63,271 nucleotides of DNA from Metasolibacillus sp. (lineage in GTDB: Bacteria; Bacillota; Bacilli; Bacillales_A; Planococcaceae): positions 1-63,271 of the forward strand of contig NZ_JAMBIZ010000019.1 in assembly GCF_025291715.1 (NCBI RefSeq). Reading direction: 5' to 3'. Positions 25,186 through 33,211 of this stretch are shown here, piece after piece (within the stretch, counting starts at the first letter, position 1; every line of letters begins with the position of its first letter). Both the position numbers and the translations under genes were made by a program. The notes below the pieces were generated by a model. That model was given only the letters and a program-made list of their open reading frames with translations. It did not search any database and was not told where the DNA came from.

Positions 25186-26190
25186 TTAGAATAGTGATTT
25201 TATCTTTTCTTTTATACTGTTAATAACCTTTTGACCAACGTTCTCTTCTGTAAGTGTCATGTCCCATATTACGGCATGAGTTATTGAATCTGCACTGTCA
25301 CTATTTATTTTTATTGTTAAATTATTCACTTCATTAAGAGGGACTTCAAACGACTCTATGCCATTTTTTCCCCTTGTAGTGGTTAACCCTACCGAATAAA
25401 TTACTTCTCCATCGCTGATGAACTCTATTTCAATACTCTTTGTGCTTGTAGCGTTCAAAACATCGTCAGGTATTGCAACATAACCTGTCATATATTTATA
25501 TTTGCTATCTAATAGGTACACGAATTCATTGGTTTTTGTATGCTCTCTATCAATTAAATTTAGTTGTGGGGCTACTTCGTTTTGGCCAATTGTAAAAGTG
25601 GACAAGTTTTCATCCCATTGGATAGACTCATCTTCTTGTACCAGGTCATTCAGGGCAATAATTTTCCCTTCGCCTTTTTCTAAATATTGATTAATACCGC
25701 CAACAATTATTATTGTTCCAAGGGCAAGCACCATGGAAAGTAATACGATTTTGATAACTCCTTTTAGATTATCTCGGTTATGAGTGACGATTCGCTGTGC
25801 TGCAAACCCTACTGCAGCACCCAATGAATTTATAATAATATCATTTATATCAAAAGCTCCTAAATGTGTAAGCATTTGAATCGTTTCAAGAATTGTTATT
25901 GATACTATAAAAACGACGATAAAGCGTTTAAAACTACAACGAAACAGGAGTGGAATAATCACGCCAAAAGGGATAAACGCTAAAAAATTCCCGTACTCAA
26001 AAACCCAGATTTGAAAGCCTTTTCCTATTGGATAATGCAATGGGATTCCTTCAGGTATTAGATTGTATCGTAAGCTAGAGTCTGTCCCCAGTAGACCTCT
26101 ATTAAAACCTAGATATAAGAAATAGAGGATCAAAGCTGTATATAATGTTAACAGCACAATTGTGATTTTACGTAAATTTACTTGTTTCAT
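25186..26190 (-). CDS. VanZ-family membrane protein with C-terminal beta domain
   Basis: 334 residues. The N-terminal 150 residues are VanZ-like: membrane segments with NLIPEGIPLHYPIGKG, FEYGNFLAFIPFGVIIPLL and THLGAFDINDIIINSLGAAVGFAA. A sixth hydrophobic segment (VIKIVLLSMVLALGTIIIVGG) leads to a hydrophilic outer domain of about 150 residues ending in a sugar-binding NPCBM-like pattern (NNLTIKINSDSADSITHAVIWDMTLTEE). VanZ relates to low-level teicoplanin resistance, but most family members have no proven role. AAAGGACATTTT precedes the ATG. Lies within the mobile island. Confidence 0.82.
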   Translation of the reverse strand: MKQVNLRKITIVLLTLYTALILYFLYLGFNRGLLGTDSSLRYNLIPEGIPLHYPIGKGFQIWVFEYGNFLAFIPFGVIIPLLFRCSFKRFIVVFIVSITILETIQMLTHLGAFDINDIIINSLGAAVGFAAQRIVTHNRDNLKGVIKIVLLSMVLALGTIIIVGGINQYLEKGEGKIIALNDLVQEDESIQWDENLSTFTIGQNEVAPQLNLIDREHTKTNEFVYLLDSKYKYMTGYVAIPDDVLNATSTKSIEIEFISDGEVIYSVGLTTTRGKNGIESFEVPLNEVNNLTIKINSDSADSITHAVIWDMTLTEENVGQKVINSIKEKIKSLF

Positions 26191-26410
26191 AAAATGTCCT
26201 TTCTTTTCTTTGATGTAAAAGATTGCATCTTACCATTTTAAGTATGAAGTTTCAATAGGTCTTCCACTCTCCAGCAAACCTTATGGATTCCTTGCCTTGC
26301 ATAAAAAATCGTTGGCATGATACTTAACAGTAAATAAGAGAAAGAATTTCTAGTAATGAAATTCTTTCTCAATTTTAAAATCTATATGATGAAACGTATA
26401 AAAAGATTAA

Positions 26411-26749
26411 CTAATTTTTTTGATTTTTTAAACCCCATTCACATAACTGTTCCAAAGCCGGTAATAGGGATTGTGCTTTTTGTGTAAGACTGTACTCTAC
26501 TTTAGGTGGGACTTGCGGATATTCTTTTCGTACAATCATGCCGTCTGCTTCCAACTCTTTAAGCTGTGAACTTAATATTTTGAAGGTAATGGTCCCCAAT
26601 TTTCTTTGCAATTCATTAAAGCGGACTGTTTCGTTTTCTGCCAAAATATAAATAATTAGCATTTTCCACTTACCACCAATAATTGATAATGTATAGCCAA
26701 AAGGTGTCTCTCGAACGTTGCCCTTCTCTACATAGTCAGACATCCCCAT
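26411..26749 (-). CDS. HxlR-family transcriptional regulator
   Basis: 112 residues. The HxlR winged helix is complete: TPFGYTLSIIGGKWKMLIIYILAENETVRFNELQRKLGTITFKILSSQLKELEADGMIVRKEYPQVPPKVEYSLTQKAQSLLPALEQLCEWG. Members sense electrophiles or oxidants through an N-terminal Cys; here the only Cys is near the C-terminus (LCEWG), so the signal is unclear. An inverted repeat at 26771-26799, just upstream, is a likely self-operator. No obvious target gene is adjacent; the island may have lost it. Confidence 0.9.
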   Translation of the reverse strand: MGMSDYVEKGNVRETPFGYTLSIIGGKWKMLIIYILAENETVRFNELQRKLGTITFKILSSQLKELEADGMIVRKEYPQVPPKVEYSLTQKAQSLLPALEQLCEWGLKNQKN

Positions 26750-26770
26750 CTTTTTACACTATCCTTTCTA

Positions 26771-26799
26771 ATAGTACCTATCAAAAAAGTGCGTACTAT
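26771..26799. promoter_or_regulatory. Inverted repeat upstream of hxlR-type gene
   Basis: ATAGTAC (26771-26777) and GTACTAT (26793-26799), 15 bases apart. The centres are about two helical turns apart, fitting a winged-helix dimer acting on its own promoter. Confidence 0.55.
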
Positions 26800-26948
26800 T
26801 TTTTTATTTATGACTATTTTATATTTAACCTATTCTCAAGTAAAGCACAGTGGTGTAATGTCAACCATTAAAAACAGTAAAATTGGAAATTCTTCAGCAC
26901 TGTAGCGACTGAATCATCCATTTTAGGCGCACTTAAATAAACCTCACG

Positions 26949-26974
26949 TTTTTTAACTATAATTAGTTAAAAAA
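26949..26974. terminator. AT-rich palindrome downstream of the IS110 remnant
   Basis: TTTTTTAACT pairs with AGTTAAAAAA around ATAATT. It could end transcription in either direction; the low GC makes this weak. Confidence 0.4.
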
Positions 26975-27016
26975 TGGAAGTTTTGAATCAACTAAAGAAA
27001 AGTGAGAAATCGTTCG

Positions 27017-27958
27017 TTATTCTCTCCTTTCTTCTTTGGGTGTGTACAACTGTTTCGTGCGTAGTAGCGAATGCACGAGTCGCACAAGTTTTCTAGCGGT
27101 TAAGACGAGAGCACGTTTGTGTTGATGCTTGGTTACTTCATGGTATTTCTTTTGATAAAAGGCTTTATATTCGGTGTCATGTTTTCGTATGGCGTCTGAT
27201 GCTTGCACAAGATAGTAGCGTAAATACTTATTGCCGGTTCGCATGCGGCTGGTGTTTTCAGACTCATATTCGCCTGATTGATATTGTGTCCATACTAAAC
27301 CTGCGTATTTCGCTAAAGCGTGGTGATCATCAAATCGATGAATATCACCAATCTCTGCGATTAAGCCCGCTGCGTACACGGGACCGATGCCTTTTACCGA
27401 AGTTAATGTTTGTGGAATGCCCTTCATCATGCGTTCAATTTCTTTATCTAAACGCTTTACTTGGCTTTCCATGTGTTGAATCGTACTTAAAATAACGGAT
27501 AAAGAGAGGTTGACAGGGTCTGCCATCACTTTATCTAATCTGTACGAATTGCGTGCAAGCTGCTTGAGATATTTCGCAATCTCTTCAGGCTCTGCGAAAC
27601 GATTTCTGCCTTTTTCTTGGAGGAATTCCACCAGCTCTTCTAAAGGTATATCAGCAATAATGCCAGGATCCAGCTCTTCAATGACGGCGATACTTGTCGC
27701 ACCGAATGTGTCTGAGAACGGATTGTCCTGGCGTAAGCCGCTAAATTTTAAGTACAGTTGATTTAACATGTATGTTTTATTACGCGCAATTTCATGAACT
27801 AAATGGAAGCACGTGCGTGTTAAACGACGTAATGCATCGTAAATTAAGGTTTCTTGCATTTCATGTGGCAATCGTCCAAAGCGTAGATGATCCGCAATAA
27901 CCCAGGCGTCTACTTTGTCGTTCTTCGGTAAAGCATTTGAAGTGAATCCTTCAGGCAC
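27017..27958 (-). pseudogene. IS110-family transposase, 5'-truncated
   Basis: 313 residues remain of a protein usually near 400. The part present starts PEGFTSNALPKNDKVDAWVIADHLRFGRLP, normally about residue 90-100 of IS110 transposases, and includes the Transposase_20 domain (TSVKGIGPVYAAGLIAEIGDIHRF, YAGLVWTQYQSGEYES) with its catalytic Ser region. The N-terminal RuvC-like part with the first acidic residues is missing; upstream sequence after about 27960 is the terminator of the next gene. It should be inactive. Confidence 0.8.
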
Positions 27959-28004
27959 GAAATTTGAGCATGTTGTAGTAGATAAGAAATAATGAAAAAA
28001 GCGG

Positions 28005-28030
28005 CGTCTGATATTTTCAGACGCTATTTT
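28005..28030 (-). terminator. Terminator of the GNAT gene
   Basis: GCGTCTGA (28005-28012) pairs with TCAGACGC (28018-28025); on the minus strand a T-run follows. Confidence 0.8.
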
Positions 28031-28050
28031 TATGTGGAAGCAATGGATTT

Positions 28051-28521
28051 TTAAATTTGAATAGCCATCTTACGACTTATGCTCTCCATACCTAAATGCT
28101 TGTAAAAATCAATAGCATTTGTATTGAATTCCCAAACATTGAGCTCTATAGATGTGACATTCATAGTTTGTGCCCAAGTGACACAAGCTGTAAATAATAA
28201 TTTCCCAACCCCTTGTTTTTGCACATTCTTTTTGACACCAAAATCATGGATATACGCATATTGACGCTGAACTAAGGAATCAAAAGGTGGGGCGGATTCA
28301 ATGCTAATGACAGCAAAGCCAATGACAACTTCTTTATTTTTAGCAATAAAAACCATGCTATTTGAACTTTCAAGTAATTCCTTGTAATAAGCTTCTGGCA
28401 TAACAGATGCTACACGTTTAAAAACAGTTGGAACCTCTGCGACATGTTCGTCATGCCCTTCTTTTACAAGGGTATTGATTGCTTGATAATCCTCTAATGT
28501 AGCGCTACAAATTGTCACCAT
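28051..28521 (-). CDS. GNAT-family N-acetyltransferase
   Basis: 156 residues: MVTICSATLEDYQAINTLVKEGHDEH, then the acetyl-CoA motif DFGVKKNVQKQGVGKLLFTACVTWA (Q/R-x-x-G-x-G/A) and the closing VWEFNTNAIDFYKHLGMESISRKM. Transfers an acetyl group from acetyl-CoA to an unidentified amine. The start at 28521 follows TTGGAGGGAATTTT; a much longer frame runs into the operator of the divergent gene and is rejected. Confidence 0.88.
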   Translation of the reverse strand: MVTICSATLEDYQAINTLVKEGHDEHVAEVPTVFKRVASVMPEAYYKELLESSNSMVFIAKNKEVVIGFAVISIESAPPFDSLVQRQYAYIHDFGVKKNVQKQGVGKLLFTACVTWAQTMNVTSIELNVWEFNTNAIDFYKHLGMESISRKMAIQI

Positions 28522-28589
28522 AAAATTCCCTCCAATAATTTTTTTATCAACTATAGCATCCTGTACTAATAAATGGAATAACTTTATTG

Positions 28590-28637
28590 TTGACATATAA
28601 CCAAAAGGTGTTATATATTTGTAACACCTTTTGGTTA
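28590..28637 (+). promoter_or_regulatory. Promoter with a perfect 16-bp palindromic operator
   Basis: TTGACA (28590-28595) and TATATT (28614-28619) form a near-consensus promoter. TAACCAAAAGGTGTTA (28598-28613) and TAACACCTTTTGGTTA (28622-28637) are perfect inverted copies, and the -10 lies in the 8-base gap between them. A bound ArsR-type repressor would cover the promoter entirely. Confidence 0.85.
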
Positions 28638-28663
28638 TACTTTTAATAGGGGGAATTAAAACA

Positions 28664-29077
28664 ATGACAAACGATATTATTAAAACGGTATTATTAAATG
28701 CACCGATTACGAAGGTTTGGAGCATCGTATCAACGGCAGAAGGAATTGGCGCATGGTTTATGCCAAATGATTTTCAGGCGATTGAAGGGCATCACTTTAC
28801 AATTCAATCACCATTTGGACCTTCGCCATGTGTAGTTGAAAAAATAGAAGCACCACATTTCCTGCGTTTTGCTTGGGATGAGGATGGCTGGTATGTGACA
28901 TTTGAGTTAAAGGAAATGGACGAACAAACAGAGTTTATATTAACGCATGGCGGTTGGAAGGAAGAGGGGCATATTATTCCGAAAGCTAACATGTCTGTTG
29001 AAGCGGTGCGTCAAAATATGGATGGTGGCTGGACAGCGATTGTTGGTAAAAAATTAAAAGAGGTAGTGGAGGCGTAA
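28664..29077 (+). CDS. SRPBCC (AHSA1-like) domain protein
   Basis: 137 residues, the START-like hydrophobic pocket fold: LLNAPITKVWSIVSTAEGIGAWFMPNDFQAIEGHHFTI, FLRFAWDEDGWYVTFELKEMDEQTEFILTHGGW and a C-terminal helix (MDGGWTAIVGKKLKEVVEA). Members bind small lipophilic ligands; activity unknown. TAGGGGGAATTAAAACA precedes the ATG. Its stop overlaps the ArsR start by one base, a pairing common in Bacillales where the regulator controls both genes. Confidence 0.87.
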   Translation: MTNDIIKTVLLNAPITKVWSIVSTAEGIGAWFMPNDFQAIEGHHFTIQSPFGPSPCVVEKIEAPHFLRFAWDEDGWYVTFELKEMDEQTEFILTHGGWKEEGHIIPKANMSVEAVRQNMDGGWTAIVGKKLKEVVEA

Positions 29078-29397
29078 TGGCACAGCCTGCCGAAAAATAC
29101 GATGTATTCCAAGCGATTGCTGATTCGACGAGACGCGATATTTTACAGCTATTAACAAAAGGAGATCAGCCAATTGCCGCTATTTCTGCGCAATTTCCGA
29201 TGAGTCGCACAGCGGTTGTCAAGCATTTAACCGTGCTGGAGCAAGCCTGTCTCGTCGCTACTGAGAAAAAAGGACGCGAAAAAATTTATACGCTTCATGT
29301 AGAAGGCTTGAAGGAAGTTGAAGATTGGTTGCAATATTTTGAGCTATTTTGGGATAATAAATTGTCACAGCTACAGCGTTTAGTGGAGGAGCCTTGA
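29077..29397 (+). CDS. ArsR-family transcriptional repressor
   Basis: 106 residues: YDVFQAIADSTRRDILQLLTKGDQPIAAISAQFPMSRTAVVKHLTVLEQACLVATEKKGREKIYTLHVEGLKEVEDWLQYFELFW, a full ArsR winged helix of the SdpR/YczG-like group. No metal-binding Cys pair is present, so the inducer is probably not a metal. Translationally coupled to the SRPBCC gene; the palindrome at 28598-28637 is the expected operator. Confidence 0.9.
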   Translation: MAQPAEKYDVFQAIADSTRRDILQLLTKGDQPIAAISAQFPMSRTAVVKHLTVLEQACLVATEKKGREKIYTLHVEGLKEVEDWLQYFELFWDNKLSQLQRLVEEP

Positions 29398-29441
29398 AAT
29401 TCTCAAGGCTCTTTTTGAATTCGCACATCCGATTACATAAA

Positions 29442-29822
29442 TCACAGTTCTTTTTCAATTAACGCAAAATAATTGCTTTCCTCATCCGCGAAGTTAAATA
29501 ATCTCCCTGATGGAATAGTTACTAAATCGCCAACTGTAATTCCTTTTTCTTTAAATTCCTCATACAAAGCTTCCACATTTGTTGCATAAAACATGATGGA
29601 AGGTGTACCCAAGTTTAACTCAGGCTGCATTTTAGCAATGACCGCTTTATTATGAAGGATAAAAGAGGTTTGTACATCTTTTGAAGGTGCAATTTCAATT
29701 ATTCGCATACCATGACTTTCCTCGTCCTGTATAACAACAAAGCCGATTTTTTCTGTCCAGAACTTTACCGCTGCATCCTGATTGTCTACATAAAGCATAA
29801 TTTGTCCAATTTGGTGAATCAT
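29442..29822 (-). CDS. VOC/glyoxalase-fold protein
   Basis: 126 residues of one vicinal-oxygen-chelate domain: IHQIGQIMLYVDNQDAAVKFWTEKIGFVVIQDEES and IMFYATNVEALYEEFKEKGITVGDLVTIPSGRLFNFADEESNYFALIEKE. The glyoxalase/bleomycin-resistance superfamily covers many reactions; substrate unknown. AGAAGGAGGAATTCG decides the start at 29822. Monocistronic, convergent with the ArsR gene. Confidence 0.87.
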   Translation of the reverse strand: MIHQIGQIMLYVDNQDAAVKFWTEKIGFVVIQDEESHGMRIIEIAPSKDVQTSFILHNKAVIAKMQPELNLGTPSIMFYATNVEALYEEFKEKGITVGDLVTIPSGRLFNFADEESNYFALIEKEL

Positions 29823-29954
29823 CGAATTCCTCCTTCTCATCAATTACATTCATTGTACCGCAAATGACTACTAATTGAAATTTGTAGCAGACCTTTGAAC
29901 AAAAAAGCAAGATGGATTATGATTAGTGTAGAGATGGAATAGGGAGGCTTAGCA

Positions 29955-31151
29955 ATGGATGTGTTAAATGTTTTAGATAAACTTGATCAAATTGAAATAT
30001 TGTTTGAGCCAATTTATAGTGCAGATGAGCATAGTGTTGCCGCATATGAGGTGCTAGGGCAATTAGATGACAATGTCAATTTAAAAACATTTTCTAAAAG
30101 TGAGGAAGTACCAGAAGAAATTCGTGCAGAAGTTGAACAGCTTGTGATTCGAGCGTCTCTACAAAAGGTAGGGCAAAATATCCAAGATGTTGATTTATAT
30201 ATACCTTGTAACCCCAATTTGTTGATGCTTGATTTTGGTGAAAGTTATTTCGCTTTATTAAAGGAAATGCTGCCAGAGCATTTATTATCGCATATTGTGC
30301 TAGTAATTAGTGAGCATCATTTTAGCGGAAATATAGAGCAATTACATCATGTCGTGAAATATATGAAAACATATGGCATTAAGGTGGCGCTTGATGATAT
30401 TGGTCCACACAGCAATTTGAACCATATCCTTTTGCTAGAGCCTTACGTGTTAAAAATGAAAGTAGAGCAATTAAATTACAATCACTGGAGTACACAAAAC
30501 CATGTTTTTTCAACGCTTCGTACATTAGCTTTAAAAATTGGTGCATCCTTATTAGTAAGCGATATAGATGCAGCGTACCAATTGCAACATGGCTGGAAAA
30601 GCGGTGCACGTTATTATAAAGGAGCCTATTTAGATAAGCCTTTGAAAGATTTTATTGCACGTGATACATTGAAATCGCGCTTCCATGATGAATGTCAGCA
30701 ATTTATTTTAACTGAAAAGAAGCTGTTAGAGAAAAAGTATGAGGCAATGAAAACATTAGAAAGAAAAATCGTTTTAGCGGTGGAGCAAGTAGAGCCAACG
30801 AGTGCCAATATCGATAGCTTATTAAAGTTAGCGGAAAAGCTGCGCCCTTATATTTTTCGTTTATATATTTGCGATGGGGAAGGGTTCCAAACAACGCCGA
30901 ATATTATGTTAATAGAAGGAAATTGGCATATTCAAAAAGAAGCAATTCATAAAAATTGGAGCTGGCGACCATATTTTTTACAAAATTTAATTAAAATGCG
31001 GCACGATGGGCAAAATAAATTTTCCGAAATATACAGCGATATTGAAACGGCAGAGTTAACGAGAACTTATTCAATGGCATTACCTAAAAACGAATTCCTA
31101 TTCGTCGACATCACGTATGACTATTTATATGAGAATAACATTGTAAGTTAA
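29955..31151 (+). CDS. ykuI: YkuI-like degenerate EAL-domain protein
   Basis: 398 residues. N-terminal EAL fold (about 1-245) with YEVLGQ at 31-36 in place of the EAL signature and DDIGPHSNLN in place of DDFGTGYSS, then a helical linker and a C-terminal PAS-like domain (about 280-395). This matches B. subtilis YkuI, which binds c-di-GMP but does not hydrolyse it. Several residues needed for catalysis are changed, so a receptor role is likely. GGAGGCTTAGCA precedes the ATG. Monocistronic. Confidence 0.82.
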   Translation: MDVLNVLDKLDQIEILFEPIYSADEHSVAAYEVLGQLDDNVNLKTFSKSEEVPEEIRAEVEQLVIRASLQKVGQNIQDVDLYIPCNPNLLMLDFGESYFALLKEMLPEHLLSHIVLVISEHHFSGNIEQLHHVVKYMKTYGIKVALDDIGPHSNLNHILLLEPYVLKMKVEQLNYNHWSTQNHVFSTLRTLALKIGASLLVSDIDAAYQLQHGWKSGARYYKGAYLDKPLKDFIARDTLKSRFHDECQQFILTEKKLLEKKYEAMKTLERKIVLAVEQVEPTSANIDSLLKLAEKLRPYIFRLYICDGEGFQTTPNIMLIEGNWHIQKEAIHKNWSWRPYFLQNLIKMRHDGQNKFSEIYSDIETAELTRTYSMALPKNEFLFVDITYDYLYENNIVS

Positions 31152-31269
31152 TCGAATTTTTGAACTTATAATACTTTCCTTTTAAGGTGTTGAAATTGCT
31201 GAATAAAAGGGCTAATATAGTAGGGAGAGATTTTTGTCGAAAATATGTCGACCTAGCGTAAGTATTAGT

Positions 31270-31292
31270 GAAGTATATCGTACTTCTTTTTT
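31270..31292 (+). terminator. Terminator before ndh
   Basis: GAAGTA, loop TATCG, TACTTC, then TTTTTT; ends transcription from the ykuI-like gene. Confidence 0.7.
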
Positions 31293-31338
31293 ATTTGCCT
31301 TGCGCTAGTATAATACAATTAAAGGGGTTTTGATTTCA

Positions 31339-32550
31339 GTGAAGAGACCGACAATTTTAGTATTAGGCGCGGGCTATGGTGGATTAACAACAACTGTTAA
31401 TTTACAAAAAATGCTTAGTGGTGAGCAAGCAGAAATTATTTTAGTGAACAAAAATGATTATCACTATGAAACAACTTGGTTACATGAAGTAGGGGCTGGT
31501 ACAATTGCACCAGACGCTGCACGTTATCCAATTGCAAAAGTAATTAATAACAATGTTCGTTTTGTACAAGCTTCTGTAGAAGGCATTGACGTAAATGAGC
31601 GCAAAGTACAAACAACAGCTGGCGAAATGACGTATGATTATTTAGTTTTAGGCTTAGGCTTCGAAGGTGAAACTTTCGGCATTCCGGGCTTAGATAAATA
31701 TGCTTTATCATTAGCTAACTTAAACGCAGCACGTCAAATTCGTGAGCATATCGAATATCAATTCGCTTCATGGTCATTAGATGAAGTTAAAGATGACAGC
31801 AAGCTAACAATCGTTGTTGGTGGTGCAGGCTTTACAGGTATTGAGCTTTTAGGTGAGCTTGGCAACCGTGTACCAGAGCTTTGCAAAGAGTTTGATATTC
31901 CACAAGAAAAAGTGCGCATATTATGTGTTGAGGCAGCGCCAATGGTGTTACCAGGCTTTGATCCAGAACTAGTAGAGTATGCAAAAACACAATTAGCGAA
32001 AAAAGGTGTTGAGTTCTCTATCGGTACACCTGTTGTAGAAGCAACAGAAGAAGGCGTAAAAATTAAAAAAGGCGAAGATGAGTTTGAGTTCGTAAAAGCC
32101 GGTACAGTGATTTGGGCTGCTGGTGTTCGCGGTAACAAGCTTGTCGAAACATCTGGCATCGAATCAAATCGTGCTCGTATCGCAGTGCGTAAAGATATGC
32201 GTGCACCAGGCTTCGATGATGTGTTCGTAGTAGGTGACTGTGCATTCCTATTAAATGAAGAAGCAGGTCGTCCATACCCACCAACAGCACAAATCGCGAT
32301 GCAGCAAGCGGTAACAATTGCGAAAAACATCAAGCACTTAATGGCTGATGAAGATACAGAGGAGTTTGTTTACGATGACAAAGGCGCTGTATGTTCTTTA
32401 GGTCATGATGATGCAATTGCGGATGCAATTGGACGCAAAATGGCAGGTAAAAAAGCTTCTGCATTGAAAAAAATCGTAGATAACCGTGCATTATACTTAG
32501 TAGGTGGCGTAGGCTTAACGGTGAAAAAAGGTAAATTTAAATTCATTTAA
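31339..32550 (+). CDS. ndh: Type II NADH dehydrogenase
   Basis: 403 residues; a peripheral membrane flavoprotein that passes electrons from NADH to menaquinone without pumping protons. FAD motif ILVLGAGYGGLTT at the N-terminus, NADH motif IVVGGAGFTGIELLGEL at about 160-176, IWAAGVRGNKL and the FAD-binding FVVGDCAFLLNEEAGRPYPPTAQIAMQQ. Orthologue of B. subtilis YumB/Ndh by family and its nearness to yuiB, yuiD and yuiE. Starts at GTG 31339 (matching the family N-terminus) with AAAGGGG upstream; a TTG at 31330 is closer to that site. A strong terminator follows. Confidence 0.93.
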   Translation: MKRPTILVLGAGYGGLTTTVNLQKMLSGEQAEIILVNKNDYHYETTWLHEVGAGTIAPDAARYPIAKVINNNVRFVQASVEGIDVNERKVQTTAGEMTYDYLVLGLGFEGETFGIPGLDKYALSLANLNAARQIREHIEYQFASWSLDEVKDDSKLTIVVGGAGFTGIELLGELGNRVPELCKEFDIPQEKVRILCVEAAPMVLPGFDPELVEYAKTQLAKKGVEFSIGTPVVEATEEGVKIKKGEDEFEFVKAGTVIWAAGVRGNKLVETSGIESNRARIAVRKDMRAPGFDDVFVVGDCAFLLNEEAGRPYPPTAQIAMQQAVTIAKNIKHLMADEDTEEFVYDDKGAVCSLGHDDAIADAIGRKMAGKKASALKKIVDNRALYLVGGVGLTVKKGKFKFI

Positions 32551-32567
32551 TTCATATAACGTAAAGC

Positions 32568-32614
32568 AGTGTCCGAAAAGGTGGTACATGAAACCACTTT
32601 TCGGACACTTTTTG
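32568..32614 (+). terminator. Strong terminator of ndh
   Basis: A 17-bp perfect stem, AGTGTCCGAAAAGGTGG (32568-32584) with CCACTTTTCGGACACT, then TTTTT. Confidence 0.92.
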
Positions 32615-32704
32615 CTATGTTGTTGAAGCGATAGTGGCTGTCTAAACTCTTTCTTACTGGAAGGAGCAAGCTTATAATAATACATAGAGAAGGGGGATAT
32701 ATAG

Positions 32705-33211
32705 ATGAAAAAAGATCGTGGGAAAGTATGGCTAGGCGTTGCGGCAGTGATTGAAAATCATGCTGGCGAATGGCTTGTAGTTGAAAAAACATACGGTGGA
32801 TTAAAGGGGCGCTGGTCTTTACCGGCAGGCTTTGTGCAGCAGGCTGAAACAGCAGATATGGCGGCAAAGCGTGAGGTGAAGGAGGAGACGGGTATTGATT
32901 GTACAATACAAGGGCTTATTGGCTTCCGAACAGGGGTTATTCGTGAGGATATAAGTGATAATATGGCTATTTTTTATGGCAAAGCACTAACGGAGCATAT
33001 TCAAATACAAGAGGATGAGATTCTCGCTGCCTTCTGGATTGCGCCTGATAAGTTGGCAAAGGATGCAAAATCGTCTGTAATGCTCGCTGAAATGTCCGCA
33101 TATCATGTACAACAACATCAGTTAGATTTATGGACAGACATTGATCCAGGAAAAGTATTTGGTTATACGACATATCATTTATTTTTCAATCAGCATGGGA
33201 ATAAGCAATGA
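32705..33211 (+). CDS. Nudix hydrolase
   Basis: 168 residues with a perfect Nudix box, GFVQQAETADMAAKREVKEETGI (GX5EX7REUXEEXGU; about residues 42-64). Cleaves nucleoside diphosphates linked to another group; substrate unknown. AGAAGGGGGATATATAG precedes the ATG. The stop overlaps the LytS-like kinase start (ATGA), so it is part of the nudix-lytS-lytT transcription unit. Confidence 0.92.
   Translation: MKKDRGKVWLGVAAVIENHAGEWLVVEKTYGGLKGRWSLPAGFVQQAETADMAAKREVKEETGIDCTIQGLIGFRTGVIREDISDNMAIFYGKALTEHIQIQEDEILAAFWIAPDKLAKDAKSSVMLAEMSAYHVQQHQLDLWTDIDPGKVFGYTTYHLFFNQHGNKQ

Noticed and set aside
31758-32333. 191-codon antisense frame within ndh and similar long shadow frames in pepA, mrpA, ftnA and rocG
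   Set aside because: They lie inside strongly supported genes, lack ribosome sites and give low-complexity or Ser/Pro-rich peptides typical of shadow frames.
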